Below, piece after piece: positions 54,483 to 63,032 of a stretch of 64,000 bases of DNA. Under the pieces are notes generated by a model. It had not been told where the DNA came from. It worked only from the letters and a program-made list of their open reading frames with translations, and did no database searches. Position numbers and translations under genes: made by a program. Origin of the DNA: Azospirillum picis (GTDB lineage Bacteria > Pseudomonadota > Alphaproteobacteria > Azospirillales > Azospirillaceae); the NCBI RefSeq assembly GCF_017876115.1, contig NZ_JAGINO010000015.1, positions 100,783-164,782 of the forward strand. Direction: 5' to 3'. How positions within the stretch are numbered: position 1 is the stretch's first letter; each line of letters opens with the position of its first letter.

Positions 54483-54890
54483 ATGAGCGGGGAAGCCGAG
54501 GGCCGTGCCCACCCGCACCTGGAAGAGCGCCGGGCGGTCTGGGAAGCCTTGTCGATGATGTACCTGGATGCGGACGTCGCGTCCTCGCGCGAATGGCGGA
54601 TTGCCGCGCTCGCGGCCTCGCCATACAGCCCAACGGAGATGGACGCCATCCTGCGTGACGAGGTTCACCCCGTCTGCTTCCCGAACCTGCTCAGCCCGGC
54701 CGGGGAGTGGAGCGGCTTCGATCCCGTCTGGCTGGAGCAGGCGATCCGCAATCGCAGGAACGGCTGGGGTTCCAGGCTTCTGGCCGCAATCAGCCGGACG
54801 CTGCCGGTCGCCTTTCCCCGGGAGGAGTGGGAGGCGACGCGGCAGGGGGTCATCGCCCTCCGCCGCGGTGCCGGGCCGCCGCAGCGCTGA
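54483..54890 (+). CDS. Hypothetical protein, DUF7079-like
   Basis: This 135-residue soluble protein contains RRAVWEALSMMYLDADV, SPYSPTEMDAILRDEVHPVC and PNLLSPAGEWSGFD. These resemble small proteins I remember as DUF7079; the match is from memory. It overlaps nothing and lies just downstream of the DUF1232 gene on the same strand. Function is unknown. Confidence 0.6.
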   Translation: MSGEAEGRAHPHLEERRAVWEALSMMYLDADVASSREWRIAALAASPYSPTEMDAILRDEVHPVCFPNLLSPAGEWSGFDPVWLEQAIRNRRNGWGSRLLAAISRTLPVAFPREEWEATRQGVIALRRGAGPPQR

Positions 54891-54923
54891 GCGGCATGCG
54901 CTGCGGCCGGCTGGCCGGGTGCC

Positions 54924-56504
54924 CTACTCCCGGCCGAGTGCGCCATCGACGCGTCGCCAGATGCCGAGCGGATTGCCGTCGCGCAGGGCTTCCGGCAGCA
55001 GCTCGGCCGGCAGGTCCTGGTAGCAGACCGGGCGGAGGAAACGGCGGATCGCCAGCGTGCCGACCGAGGTGGTGCGGCTGTCGGAGGTCGCCGGGAAGGG
55101 GCCGCCATGCACCATGGCATGGCACACCTCGACGCCGGTCGGCCAGCCATTGGCCAGGAGGCGGCCGGCCTTGCGCTCCAGCACCGGCACCAGGCCGGCC
55201 ACCGCGGCGGCATCGGCGGCGTCCATCTGCAGCGTCGCGGTGAGCTGGCCCTCCAGCCGCTCCGCCACCTTGCGCATCGTGGCGACGTCGGGGCAGCGGA
55301 TCAGCAGCGAGGCGGCGCCGAACACCTCCTCCTGCAGCGCGGCATCGGCCAGGAACTGCTCCGCCGTCGTGGCGAAGAGGGCGGCCTGGGCCTGGTTGGG
55401 GCCGCTGCAGGCAAGCCCGCGCGCCAGCGTCGCCACCGCCGTGCTGCCGGCCAGCGCGGCGACGCCGCTGTCGTAGGCGGCATGGATGCCCGGCGTCAGC
55501 ATGGTCAGCGCCGCGCTGCCGCCCAGCGCCTCGACCGCCGTCGCGACGAAGCGGTCGAGGTCGGGGCCGTCGACGCCCAGCAGGATGCCGGGGTTGGTGC
55601 AGAACTGCCCGGCCCCCATGGTCAGCGAGGCGACGAACGCCTTGCCCAGCGCCTCGGCGCGGGCCGCCAGCGCCGCCGGCATCAGGAAGACCGGATTGAT
55701 GCTGCTCATCTCGGCATAGACCGGGATCGGCTCCGGCCGCTTGGCCGCCACCTCCATCAGCGCCAGCCCGCCGCGGCGCGAGCCGGTGAAGCCGACCGCC
55801 TTGATGCGCGGATCGGCGACCAGGGCGGTGCCGATCGGGTTGCCGGTGCCGAACAGCAGCGAGAAGACGCCCTCGGGCAGGCCGCAGGACGCCACCGCCG
55901 CCTGGATGGCGCGGCCGACCAGCTCGGAGGTGCCGGGATGGGCGGAATGGCTCTTGACCACCACCGGGCAGCCGGCGGCGAAGGCCGAGGCGGTGTCGCC
56001 GCCGGCCACCGAGAAGGCGAGCGGGAAGTTGGAGGCGCCGAAGACGGCGACCGGGCCGAGCGGGATGTGGCGCTGGCGCAGGTCGGACCGGGGCAGCGGC
56101 GCGCGCTGGGGCAGGGCGGGGTCGATGCGGGCGTCGAGCCAGCTTCCCTCGCGCACGACCTGGGCGAACAGGCGGAGCTGCCCGACGGTGCGGGCGCGTT
56201 CGCCCTCCAGGCGCGGTCGCGGCAGGCCGCTTTCGGCCATGGCGCGGGTGATCAGCTCGTCGCCGATGTCGAGGATGTTCTGGGCGACGGTCTCCAGGAA
56301 GGCCGCCCGCTGCTCCAGGCCGGTTTCGCGGAATGCGTCGAAGGCGGCCTCGGCCAGGGCGCAGGCGCGCTCCACCTCGGCCGGGCCGCCGCCGCCGAAG
56401 ACGGGATCGAGGGCTTCGCCGGTGGCGGGGTCGATGGCGCGGATGTCGCCGTCACGGCCATGGTGGCTGGCGGCGCCGATCAGCATGTCGCCGGTGATGG
56501 GCAT
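54924..56504 (-). CDS. Alpha-ketoglutarate semialdehyde dehydrogenase (class III KGSADH type)
   Basis: This 526-residue aldehyde dehydrogenase has FGASNFPLAFSVAGGDTASA, Glu in YAEMSSINPVF and nucleophile Cys in GAGQFCTNPG. This layout is the KGSADH/AldH subfamily known from Azospirillum. It oxidises 2,5-dioxopentanoate to 2-oxoglutarate, the last step of non-phosphorylative L-arabinose/D-xylose and hydroxyproline pathways. GGAG lies eight bases before ATG 56504. It ends the operon that begins with the TRAP genes. Confidence 0.88.
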   Translation of the reverse strand: MPITGDMLIGAASHHGRDGDIRAIDPATGEALDPVFGGGGPAEVERACALAEAAFDAFRETGLEQRAAFLETVAQNILDIGDELITRAMAESGLPRPRLEGERARTVGQLRLFAQVVREGSWLDARIDPALPQRAPLPRSDLRQRHIPLGPVAVFGASNFPLAFSVAGGDTASAFAAGCPVVVKSHSAHPGTSELVGRAIQAAVASCGLPEGVFSLLFGTGNPIGTALVADPRIKAVGFTGSRRGGLALMEVAAKRPEPIPVYAEMSSINPVFLMPAALAARAEALGKAFVASLTMGAGQFCTNPGILLGVDGPDLDRFVATAVEALGGSAALTMLTPGIHAAYDSGVAALAGSTAVATLARGLACSGPNQAQAALFATTAEQFLADAALQEEVFGAASLLIRCPDVATMRKVAERLEGQLTATLQMDAADAAAVAGLVPVLERKAGRLLANGWPTGVEVCHAMVHGGPFPATSDSRTTSVGTLAIRRFLRPVCYQDLPAELLPEALRDGNPLGIWRRVDGALGRE

Positions 56505-56535
56505 GGGGAGGCTCCTTCGGGGCGAGAGGTATATT

Positions 56536-56618
56536 GCCCCCACCCCGGCCCTCCCCCGCTGGGCGGGGGAGGGAGAGAACCCCTTTCCTGCAAAGCGGGG
56601 GAGGGATGGGGAGGGGGC
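56536..56618. repeat. REP-like GC-rich palindromic element
   Basis: A large imperfect inverted repeat (arms 56536-56559 and 56595-56618) encloses a perfect inner hairpin, CCCTCCCCCGC (56549) with GCGGGGGAGGG (56563). Such C/G-rich intergenic palindromes are common in Azospirillum-type genomes. It sits between two genes of the same operon. Confidence 0.75.
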
Positions 56619-56635
56619 ATCGTGGCGACGGCGCG

Positions 56636-57553
56636 TTACCGCGCCCAGCGCAGGACCAGCGGGTCCAGGCGGCGGGCGGCGTCGAGCAGGCCGGCGCGGG
56701 TGGCGCGGTGGACCGGGCTCAGCGGGTGGCGGACGGCATCGCAGGCGATGATGCCACCCTCCTTCATCAGCACCTTGGCGGTGGCGATGCCGCATTGCCG
56801 GTTCTCGTGGTTGATCAGCGGCAGCCAGCGGCCGTAGGCCGCCACCGCGGCCTCGCGGTCACCGGCGAGATAGGGATCGACGATCTGGCGGATGCCGTCG
56901 GGATAGCCGCCACCGGTCATGGCGCCGGTGGCGCCGGCATCCAGGTCGGCCAGCAGGGTGATCGCCTCCTCGCCGTCCCAGGGTCCTTCGATGGCGTCGC
57001 CGCCGAGTTCGATCAGGGTGCGCAGCTTCCCGGCGGCCTGCGGCACCTCGATCTTGAAGTAGGAGACCTGGGCGATCTCGCGGGCCATGCGGGCGAGCAG
57101 CTCGGCCGACAGCGAGGTGCCGCTGACCGGGGCGTCCTGGATCATGATCGGGATGTCAATGGCGTCGGACACCCGGCGGAAGAACTCGACGATGCCGGCC
57201 TCGGGCACGCGGATGGTTGCGCCATGGTAGGGCGGCATCACCATCACCATGGCGGCGCCGAGCTCCTGGGCGCGCCGGCTGCGCTCGGCGCAGGCACGGG
57301 TGCTGAAATGGGTGGTGGTGACGATGACCGGCACGCGGCCGGCGACGTGGCCGAGGATGGTCTCCATCAGCACCGTGCGCTCGTCGTCGCTTAGGACGAA
57401 CTGCTCGGAGAAGTTGGCGAGGATGCACAGGCCGTTGGAGCCGGCGTCGATCATGAAGTCGACGCAGCGCTTCTGGCCGGCGAGGTCGAGGTCGCCCGTC
57501 TCGGTGAAGATGGTGGGGACGACGGGGAACACCCCGCGATAGGGACGTGTCAT
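56636..57553 (-). CDS. L-2-keto-3-deoxyarabonate dehydratase (DHDPS/NAL family)
   Basis: This 305-residue class I aldolase-fold enzyme has Schiff-base Lys in SYFKIEVP. N-terminal FPVVPTIFTETGDLDLAGQKRCVDF and VMVMPPYHGATIRVPE are close to the Azospirillum enzyme as remembered. It converts L-2-keto-3-deoxyarabonate to 2,5-dioxopentanoate. It lies between L-arabonate dehydratase and KGSADH in pathway order. Confidence 0.88.
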   Translation of the reverse strand: MTRPYRGVFPVVPTIFTETGDLDLAGQKRCVDFMIDAGSNGLCILANFSEQFVLSDDERTVLMETILGHVAGRVPVIVTTTHFSTRACAERSRRAQELGAAMVMVMPPYHGATIRVPEAGIVEFFRRVSDAIDIPIMIQDAPVSGTSLSAELLARMAREIAQVSYFKIEVPQAAGKLRTLIELGGDAIEGPWDGEEAITLLADLDAGATGAMTGGGYPDGIRQIVDPYLAGDREAAVAAYGRWLPLINHENRQCGIATAKVLMKEGGIIACDAVRHPLSPVHRATRAGLLDAARRLDPLVLRWAR

Positions 57554-57581
57554 CGGTTTCCTCCCTTTGCGGCTTCAGCGG

Positions 57582-57626
57582 CCGTCATGTCAATGGCCGT
57601 CAGATCAATTGCCATCAGGTCAATGG
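57582..57626. repeat. 15-bp tandem repeat, three units
   Basis: CCGTCATGTCAATGG at 57582 recurs imperfectly at 57597 and 57612, and the last unit covers the stop region of the dehydratase gene. It could be a slipped duplication. Confidence 0.75.
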
Positions 57627-59356
57627 TTGTCCCGCGGCACCGGTGCCCCGCTGCATCCGACCAGGAAGTCGAGGTCGGCGCCGCGGTCGGCCTGCAGCAC
57701 ATGGTCCAGGTACATCTTCACATAGCCGCGCTCGGCGTGCGGCGTCGGCGGCACCCAGGATGCCCGGCGCTCCGCCAGTTCCTCGTCGCTGACATGCAGG
57801 TGGAGGAGGCGCTTGTCGACGTCAAGCGTGATGGTGTCGCCGTTGCGCACCAGGGCCAGCGGACCGCCGACCGTGGCCTCCGGCGCCACATGCAGCACGA
57901 CGGTACCGTAGGCGGTGCCGGACATCCGCGCGTCGGAGATGCGCACCATGTCGCGCACCCCCTGGCGCAGCAGCTTGGCCGGCAGCGGCATGTTGCCGAC
58001 CTCGGCCATGCCGGGATAGCCCTTCGGCCCACAGTTCTTCAGCACCATGATGCAGGACGCGTCGATGTCCAGAGCCTCGTCGTTCACGGCGGCCCGCATC
58101 TCCTCGACCGTCTCGAACACCACGGCGCGGCCGGTGTGCCGCATCAGCTCCGGCGAGGCGGCCGAGGGCTTGATCACCGCGCCGTCGGGGCAGAGGTTGC
58201 CGCGCAGGATGGCGATGCCGGCGTCGGGCTTGAACGGCGCCTGGAAGGGCGTGATGACGTCGGCGTTCCAGCAGGGGGCGTTCCGCACATTCTCCCACAT
58301 GGTCCTGCCGTTGACGGTCGGGGCGTCGCGGTTCAGCAGCCCCTGCTCGCCCAGGCTGCGCAGGACGGCGGGCAGCCCGCCGGCATAATAGAAATCCTCC
58401 ATCAGGAAGCGGCCGGACGGCATCAGGTCGACCAGGCAATGGACCTCGCGGCCCAGCCGGTCGAAATCGTCGAGCGTCAGCGGCACGCCGACGCGGCCGG
58501 CGATGGCCAGCAGATGCACCACGGCGTTGGTCGAGCCGCCGATCGCCGCCAGCGTGCGGATGGCGTTCTCGAACGCTTCGCGCACCAGGATCCTCGACAT
58601 GGTCAGGTCATCGCGCACCATCTGGACGATGCGGCGGCCGGCCATGCGCGCCAGCTCGTTGCGGCGGGCGTCGGAGGCCGGGATGGCGGCATTGCCGGGA
58701 AGCCCGATGCCGAGCGCCTCGACCATCGACGCCATGGTCGAGGCGGTGCCCATGGTCATGCAGTGGCCGGAGCTGCGGTTCATCGCGCTCTCGGCCTCGT
58801 GGAACTCCTCCAGCGTGATCTCGCCGGCGCGGAGCTGTTCGCTCATCGAGATGATGTTGGTGCCGGAACCGATGGTCCGGCCGTGATAGTGGCCGTTGAG
58901 CTGCGGCCCGCCCGAGACGCCGATGGTCGGCAGGTCGGCCGAGGCGGCGCCCATCAGCAGCGCCGGCGTGGTCTTGTCGCAGCCCATCAGCAGCACGACG
59001 CCGTCCAGCGGATGGGCGCGCACCGCCTCCTCGACGTCCATGGCGGCAAGATTGCGGTAGAGCATCGCAGTCGGGCGCATGGTCACCTCGCCCAACGAGG
59101 AGACCGGGAACTCCAGCGGGTAGCCGCCGGCCTCCAGCACCCCGTAGCGGACATGCTGGGCGATGTCGCGGAAGTGGGCGTTGCAGGGCGTAAGTTCGGA
59201 CCAGGTGTTGCAGATGCCGATGACCGGCTTGCCTTCGAACTGGTCCTGGGGCGTACCGCCGTTCTTCAGGAAGGAGCGGTAATAGAACCCCATCTTGTCC
59301 TGGCGGCCGAACCAAGCCTGGCTGCGCAGTTTCTTGCCGGAGCTGCTGTCTGACAT
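57620..59356 (-). CDS. L-arabonate dehydratase (IlvD/Edd family)
   Basis: This 578-residue Fe-S dehydratase has cluster cysteines in CNTWSELTPCN, GCDKTTPALLMG and SGHCMTMGTASTM. Together with GSGTNIISMSEQ and length near 580 they fit the sugar-acid branch. With the two downstream enzymes the likely substrate is L-arabonate, and D-fuconate or a related acid cannot be excluded. A 136-base spacer with CGATAT boxes separates it from the TRAP genes. Confidence 0.87.
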   Translation of the reverse strand: MSDSSSGKKLRSQAWFGRQDKMGFYYRSFLKNGGTPQDQFEGKPVIGICNTWSELTPCNAHFRDIAQHVRYGVLEAGGYPLEFPVSSLGEVTMRPTAMLYRNLAAMDVEEAVRAHPLDGVVLLMGCDKTTPALLMGAASADLPTIGVSGGPQLNGHYHGRTIGSGTNIISMSEQLRAGEITLEEFHEAESAMNRSSGHCMTMGTASTMASMVEALGIGLPGNAAIPASDARRNELARMAGRRIVQMVRDDLTMSRILVREAFENAIRTLAAIGGSTNAVVHLLAIAGRVGVPLTLDDFDRLGREVHCLVDLMPSGRFLMEDFYYAGGLPAVLRSLGEQGLLNRDAPTVNGRTMWENVRNAPCWNADVITPFQAPFKPDAGIAILRGNLCPDGAVIKPSAASPELMRHTGRAVVFETVEEMRAAVNDEALDIDASCIMVLKNCGPKGYPGMAEVGNMPLPAKLLRQGVRDMVRISDARMSGTAYGTVVLHVAPEATVGGPLALVRNGDTITLDVDKRLLHLHVSDEELAERRASWVPPTPHAERGYVKMYLDHVLQADRGADLDFLVGCSGAPVPRDNH

Positions 59357-59407
59357 GGCTGAGCTTCTTCGTATCTCGGGGATATGGGGGGGAACCTAGG
59401 GCATGGT

Positions 59408-59461
59408 CGATATAACTGTCTAATGCTCGTTTTGCCCGTTTCGATATGCATTCGGATATCG
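59408..59461 (-). promoter_or_regulatory. CGATAT boxes upstream of the arabonate genes
   Basis: CGATAT occurs at 59408 and 59442 (34 bases apart), and ATATCG at 59456 makes CGATAT-N8-ATATCG a perfect inverted repeat. They lie 52-105 bases upstream of the dehydratase start at 59356 and could give the three enzyme genes their own promoter. Confidence 0.4.
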
Positions 59462-59492
59462 TGGATAGGCAAGGCGGGCCGGGGCGGGCCGG

Positions 59493-60773
59493 TCAGTGGC
59501 CGAACCAGGCGGCGGGAACCATGACCAGGGAGGGGAACAGGGTGAGCAGGAGCAGGACCACGAGCTGCACGACCATGAAGGGCCAGACGCCGCGCACCAC
59601 CTCCTCCATGCTGACCTTCGAGACGCCGCAGACGACGTTGAGCACGGTGCCGACCGGCGGGGTGATCAGGCCGATGGCGTTGTTGACGATGAACAGCACG
59701 CCGAAATAGACGGGATCGATGCCGGCCTCCCGGCACACCGGCACCAGGATCGGCGTCAGGATGAGGATGGTCGGCGTCATGTCCATCGCCGTGCCGACCG
59801 CCACCACCAGCGCCATCATCGCCAGCAGCAGCAGCGTCGGGCTGTCCATCAGCGGTTCCAGCAATTCCGTCACCATGCCCGGCAGGTCGGCCACGGTGAT
59901 CAGCCAGGACGACACCAGCGCCGCCGCCACCAGGAACATGACGACGCTGGTGGTCTTCGCCGCCCCGACCAGCGCCGGGTAGATGTCGGCGACGGTCATC
60001 TCGCGATAGACGCAGACGGCGACGAACAGCGAGTAGACCGCGGCCACCACCGCTGCCTCGGTCGGCGTGAAGACGCCCATCTTCAGCCCGACGATGATGA
60101 TCACCGGCAGCATCAGCGCCCAGACGCCATCGCGCAGGATCGCCAGCACCTCGCGCGGCGAGCGGCGCGGCGGCGGCGTCACGTTCTCCTTGCGCGAGAC
60201 GTACCACCAGGCGCCGCACAGGCCGATGCACAGCAGGATGCCGGGCACGATGCCGGCGAGGAACAGCTTGGTGATCGAGACGTTGCCGGCGACGCCGTAG
60301 ATGACGAAGCCGATGGAGGGCGGGATGATCGGCGCCACGATGGCGCTGGCGGAGATCAGGCCGGCCGAGCGCGAGCGGTCGTGGCCGGCGGCCACCATCA
60401 TCGGCACCAGCAGGGTGGCGAGTGCCGCGGCATCGGCGACGGCCGAGCCGGACAGGCTGGCCATCACCGCGGCGGCGAGGATGGCGACGAAGCCGAGACC
60501 GCCCCTGATGTGGCCGACCAGCGCCATGGCGAGGGCGACGATCCGCCTCGCCAGACCGCCGGTGTTCATGATCTCGCCGGCCAGCATGAAGAAGGGAACG
60601 GCCATCAGCGGGAAGCTGTCGGCGCCGTTGATCAGGTTCTGCGCCACGATCTGGGCGTCGAACAGGTCGAGATGGATCATCAGCGCCACGCCGCACAGCA
60701 GCAGGGCATAGGCGATCGGCATGCCGACGGCCATGGCTCCCAACAGGGAGCCGAGGAAGATGGTGATGGTCAT
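59493..60773 (-). CDS. TRAP transporter large permease subunit (DctM type)
   Basis: This 426-residue protein of about twelve membrane segments begins ITIFLGSLLGAMAVGMPIAY with the DctM-family motifs IPPSIGFVIYG and LITPPVGTVLNVVCG. It forms the sodium-driven channel with the DctQ subunit, 12 bases upstream. Confidence 0.9.
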   Translation of the reverse strand: MTITIFLGSLLGAMAVGMPIAYALLLCGVALMIHLDLFDAQIVAQNLINGADSFPLMAVPFFMLAGEIMNTGGLARRIVALAMALVGHIRGGLGFVAILAAAVMASLSGSAVADAAALATLLVPMMVAAGHDRSRSAGLISASAIVAPIIPPSIGFVIYGVAGNVSITKLFLAGIVPGILLCIGLCGAWWYVSRKENVTPPPRRSPREVLAILRDGVWALMLPVIIIVGLKMGVFTPTEAAVVAAVYSLFVAVCVYREMTVADIYPALVGAAKTTSVVMFLVAAALVSSWLITVADLPGMVTELLEPLMDSPTLLLLAMMALVVAVGTAMDMTPTILILTPILVPVCREAGIDPVYFGVLFIVNNAIGLITPPVGTVLNVVCGVSKVSMEEVVRGVWPFMVVQLVVLLLLTLFPSLVMVPAAWFGH

Positions 60774-60785
60774 GACCGGACCTTC

Positions 60786-61385
60786 TCAGCGGCTGGAGGC
60801 GGTGCGGGCGGCGAGCGGCGACGCGTCGCGATGCGTGCGGTGGCCGCCGGTGTGGAGGTCGTGCGCGGCGTCCTCCGGCAGATCCTCGCTCTCCGCCACC
60901 ATCAGCAGGTCGGCATCGGTGGCCTTGCCGGTCAGCACGCGGTAGAGCTCGTGCAGCAGGATGGCGCCGGTCGAGACGCCGAACACCACGCCGACGCCGT
61001 AGACCAGCGCCATCGACATGCCGGTGGCCGGCGACCAGACCTCAAGGTTGATGACGGTCTGTGCCCAGCTCCCCTGCAGGATCAGCCCGGTGATGTAGAG
61101 CATCATGCCGTAGCTGAGCACCGCGCAGGCGATCCGGCCCGCCCGCGGCAGCCGCGCCACCAGCGTGTCGACGCCGAGATGGGCGCGCTCGCGCAGGCCG
61201 ACGACGGCCCCGATGAAGCAGAGCCAGACGAACAGCAGGCGTGAGACCTCCTCCGAGGCGGTGATGCCGCTGTTGAAGCCGTAGCGCAGGACGACGTTGC
61301 CGAACACCAGTACGACCATGCCGGCCAGACACAGCGCCATCAGCAGTTTCAGAAGTTTGAAATAGGCCTCGACCAGTTTCGTCAT
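60786..61385 (-). CDS. TRAP transporter small permease subunit (DctQ type)
   Basis: This 199-residue protein has four membrane segments and the DctQ motif NVVLRYGFNSGITASEEVSR, with LRERAHLGVD. The C-terminal 40 residues are a polar tail. It sits between the binding-protein and DctM genes. Confidence 0.9.
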   Translation of the reverse strand: MTKLVEAYFKLLKLLMALCLAGMVVLVFGNVVLRYGFNSGITASEEVSRLLFVWLCFIGAVVGLRERAHLGVDTLVARLPRAGRIACAVLSYGMMLYITGLILQGSWAQTVINLEVWSPATGMSMALVYGVGVVFGVSTGAILLHELYRVLTGKATDADLLMVAESEDLPEDAAHDLHTGGHRTHRDASPLAARTASSR

Positions 61386-61454
61386 GCCGTCTCTTCCTCT
61401 GGCTTCGACGTCCGGTGGCGCCCGGAGCTGCCGGGCGCCGCCGGTCGGGGGCGG

Positions 61455-62477
61455 TTATTGGCCGGCGCGCATATGGTCGAGCTGGTCCTGCATCTGCTGC
61501 ACCAGCTCGGGATTGATGGAGGCGGCGAGCTTCTCGGTCACCGGCTTCAGCTTTGCGGCGATGCGGGCCTTCTCGCCGTCGGGCAGTTCGGTCACCACCA
61601 TGCCCTTGGCCTTGAGGGATTCGGCGACCTTGGCCGTCATCTCGCGCGAGACGGCGCGCTGGTAGGGCTTCACCTCCTCGGCGGCATCGGTCAGGATCTG
61701 GCGTTCGTCGGGAGACAGCTTGTCCCAGAACTTCTTACCCGCCAGCACGATCAATGGGTTGTAGGAGTGGTTGGTGATCGTCAGGTACTTCTGCACCTCG
61801 TTGAACTTGGCGGACTCGATGGTGACCAGCGGATTCTCCTGGCCGTCGACCGCCCCGCTCTCCAGCGCGGTGTAGAGCTCCGGCAGCGGCATCGGCACCG
61901 CGTTGGCACCCAGCGCGTTGAAGGTGTCGATGTAGAGCGGCGACTGCAGGACGCGGATCTTCAGGCCTTCGACGTCCTCCAATTTGGCGATCGGGTGGCG
62001 GTTGTTGGTCAGGTTGCGGAAGCCGTGTTCCCAATAGGACAGGCCGACCAAGCCCTTGTCGGGCAGCATGCCGGTCAGCGTCTTGCCGACCGGGCCATCG
62101 AGGACCGCATCGCTTTCCCTGGTGTCGCGGAAGATGAAGGGCAGCTCGAAGATCGAGAATTCCTTGACGAGCCCGGCCAGCAGCGACGGTGCCATCATCG
62201 ACATCTCGACGGTGCCGCCCTGGAGCGCCGAGACGGTCTGGATGTCGCCACCCAGCACGCCGCTGGCGAAAGGCTTGATCTTCAGCTTGCCGCCGCTCTT
62301 CTCCTTGACGATCTCCGCGAATTTCTGCGCCCCGAGGCCCCAGTGGCTGTCGATGGTCTGGACGAAGGCGAACTTGATGGTGCGGCTCTGGATGTCGGCG
62401 GCCGTGGCGGTGCCGATGCCGCTGAGGGAGGCGGCCAGGACCAGTGCCGAGCAGCAGGTTTTCAGAAAGCTTGTCAT
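61455..62477 (-). CDS. TRAP transporter substrate-binding protein (DctP type)
   Basis: This 340-residue periplasmic protein has a signal peptide ending TATAADIQ. Mature blocks are FAVQTIDSHWG-like (here FAFVQTIDSHWGLGA), SPLYIDTFNALGANAVPMPLPELYTAL and ESGAVDGQENP, which contains the conserved carboxylate-binding segment. GGAGG at six bases favours the second of two adjacent ATGs (62477). Its carboxylate-type site and the downstream enzymes make an aldonate such as L-arabonate the likely ligand. Confidence 0.9.
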   Translation of the reverse strand: MTSFLKTCCSALVLAASLSGIGTATAADIQSRTIKFAFVQTIDSHWGLGAQKFAEIVKEKSGGKLKIKPFASGVLGGDIQTVSALQGGTVEMSMMAPSLLAGLVKEFSIFELPFIFRDTRESDAVLDGPVGKTLTGMLPDKGLVGLSYWEHGFRNLTNNRHPIAKLEDVEGLKIRVLQSPLYIDTFNALGANAVPMPLPELYTALESGAVDGQENPLVTIESAKFNEVQKYLTITNHSYNPLIVLAGKKFWDKLSPDERQILTDAAEEVKPYQRAVSREMTAKVAESLKAKGMVVTELPDGEKARIAAKLKPVTEKLAASINPELVQQMQDQLDHMRAGQ

Positions 62478-62592
62478 CATGCGCCTCCTCTTGCGTCCGC
62501 CCGATAGACGCGGGGGCGGACTTATGGGGATCATCGGCAGGACCGACGTCGTGGAAGCGACCGGGCAGAGAGAGGCCGGCCGTTTGTCCGCA

Positions 62593-62609
62593 TGTTTGCG
62601 CGGCGAACA
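62593..62609. promoter_or_regulatory. Imperfect palindrome TGTTTGC-N3-GCGAACA
   Basis: One mismatch in seven base pairs, lying 116-132 bases upstream of the TRAP binding-protein start. A CGTTTGT/ACAAACG inverted repeat (62581-62613) surrounds it. It is compatible with a LacI/GntR-type operator. Confidence 0.35.
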
Positions 62610-62631
62610 AACGATTGAGCTACAGGCTGAA

Positions 62632-62670
62632 CCAATATGTGTCCAATATGGTTTTCAGCAGAACCGATAT
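62632..62670 (-). promoter_or_regulatory. CCRATAT boxes upstream of the TRAP operon
   Basis: CCAATATG at 62632 and 62643, 11 bases apart, and CCGATAT at 62664, 21 bases further. The spacing puts them on one face of the helix. Confidence 0.4.
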
Positions 62671-62930
62671 CAGAATTGGCATTACGTGGGTTGTGCACGG
62701 GCGCCGGCCTACGTGCGGGGGCGTTCGGAGAGGACGCGGGAGCGCCATGATCGTCGGCCATCAAGCCTCGAAATCCCCGTCGGCGCTCGTCGTCACGATG
62801 GGATCGAAGCGAGGCCGGGAGGTGAATCCGCCAACATGTGGCGCCCGCTATGGCTGGACTGCCGGGCCTGCCGGATCATCGGGCGCCTCCCCGGGGGAAC
62901 CCCAATCGGCGGACGCAGCCGCCTGCTAGA

Positions 62931-62964
62931 GTCTGCCTGGTGCTTATTGAAGAACCAGGCAGAC
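62931..62964 (-). terminator. Perfect 11-bp inverted repeat near the IalB gene end
   Basis: GTCTGCCTGGT (62931-62941) pairs with ACCAGGCAGAC (62954-62964) around a 12-base loop. For the minus-strand gene at 63033 it lies downstream and may terminate transcription. Confidence 0.5.
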
Positions 62965-62976
62965 TTTAGGCTTTTG

Positions 62977-63004
62977 GTCTTCCGTGTGAGTCACGTTTCA
63001 AGCG
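62977..63004. repeat. 28-bp dispersed repeat, copy 2
   Basis: Identical to 22673-22700. Here its end forms the left arm of a hairpin. Confidence 0.85.
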
Positions 63005-63019
63005 ATGCCGCTTGAAACG
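62994..63019. terminator. Perfect hairpin overlapping the dispersed repeat
   Basis: CGTTTCAAGCG (62994-63004) pairs with CGCTTGAAACG (63009-63019) around ATGC, 14 bases beyond the stop of the IalB-like gene. It is not present at the first repeat copy. Confidence 0.55.
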
Positions 63020-63032
63020 ATCACACTCCAAA

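Larger units (their letters stand above)
62478..63032. other. Intergenic region upstream of the TRAP operon
   Basis: About 555 bases with no convincing gene. They hold candidate operator boxes (62593-62670), a perfect inverted repeat at 62931-62964, a 28-bp dispersed repeat copy and a second hairpin at 62994-63019. Confidence 0.5.
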
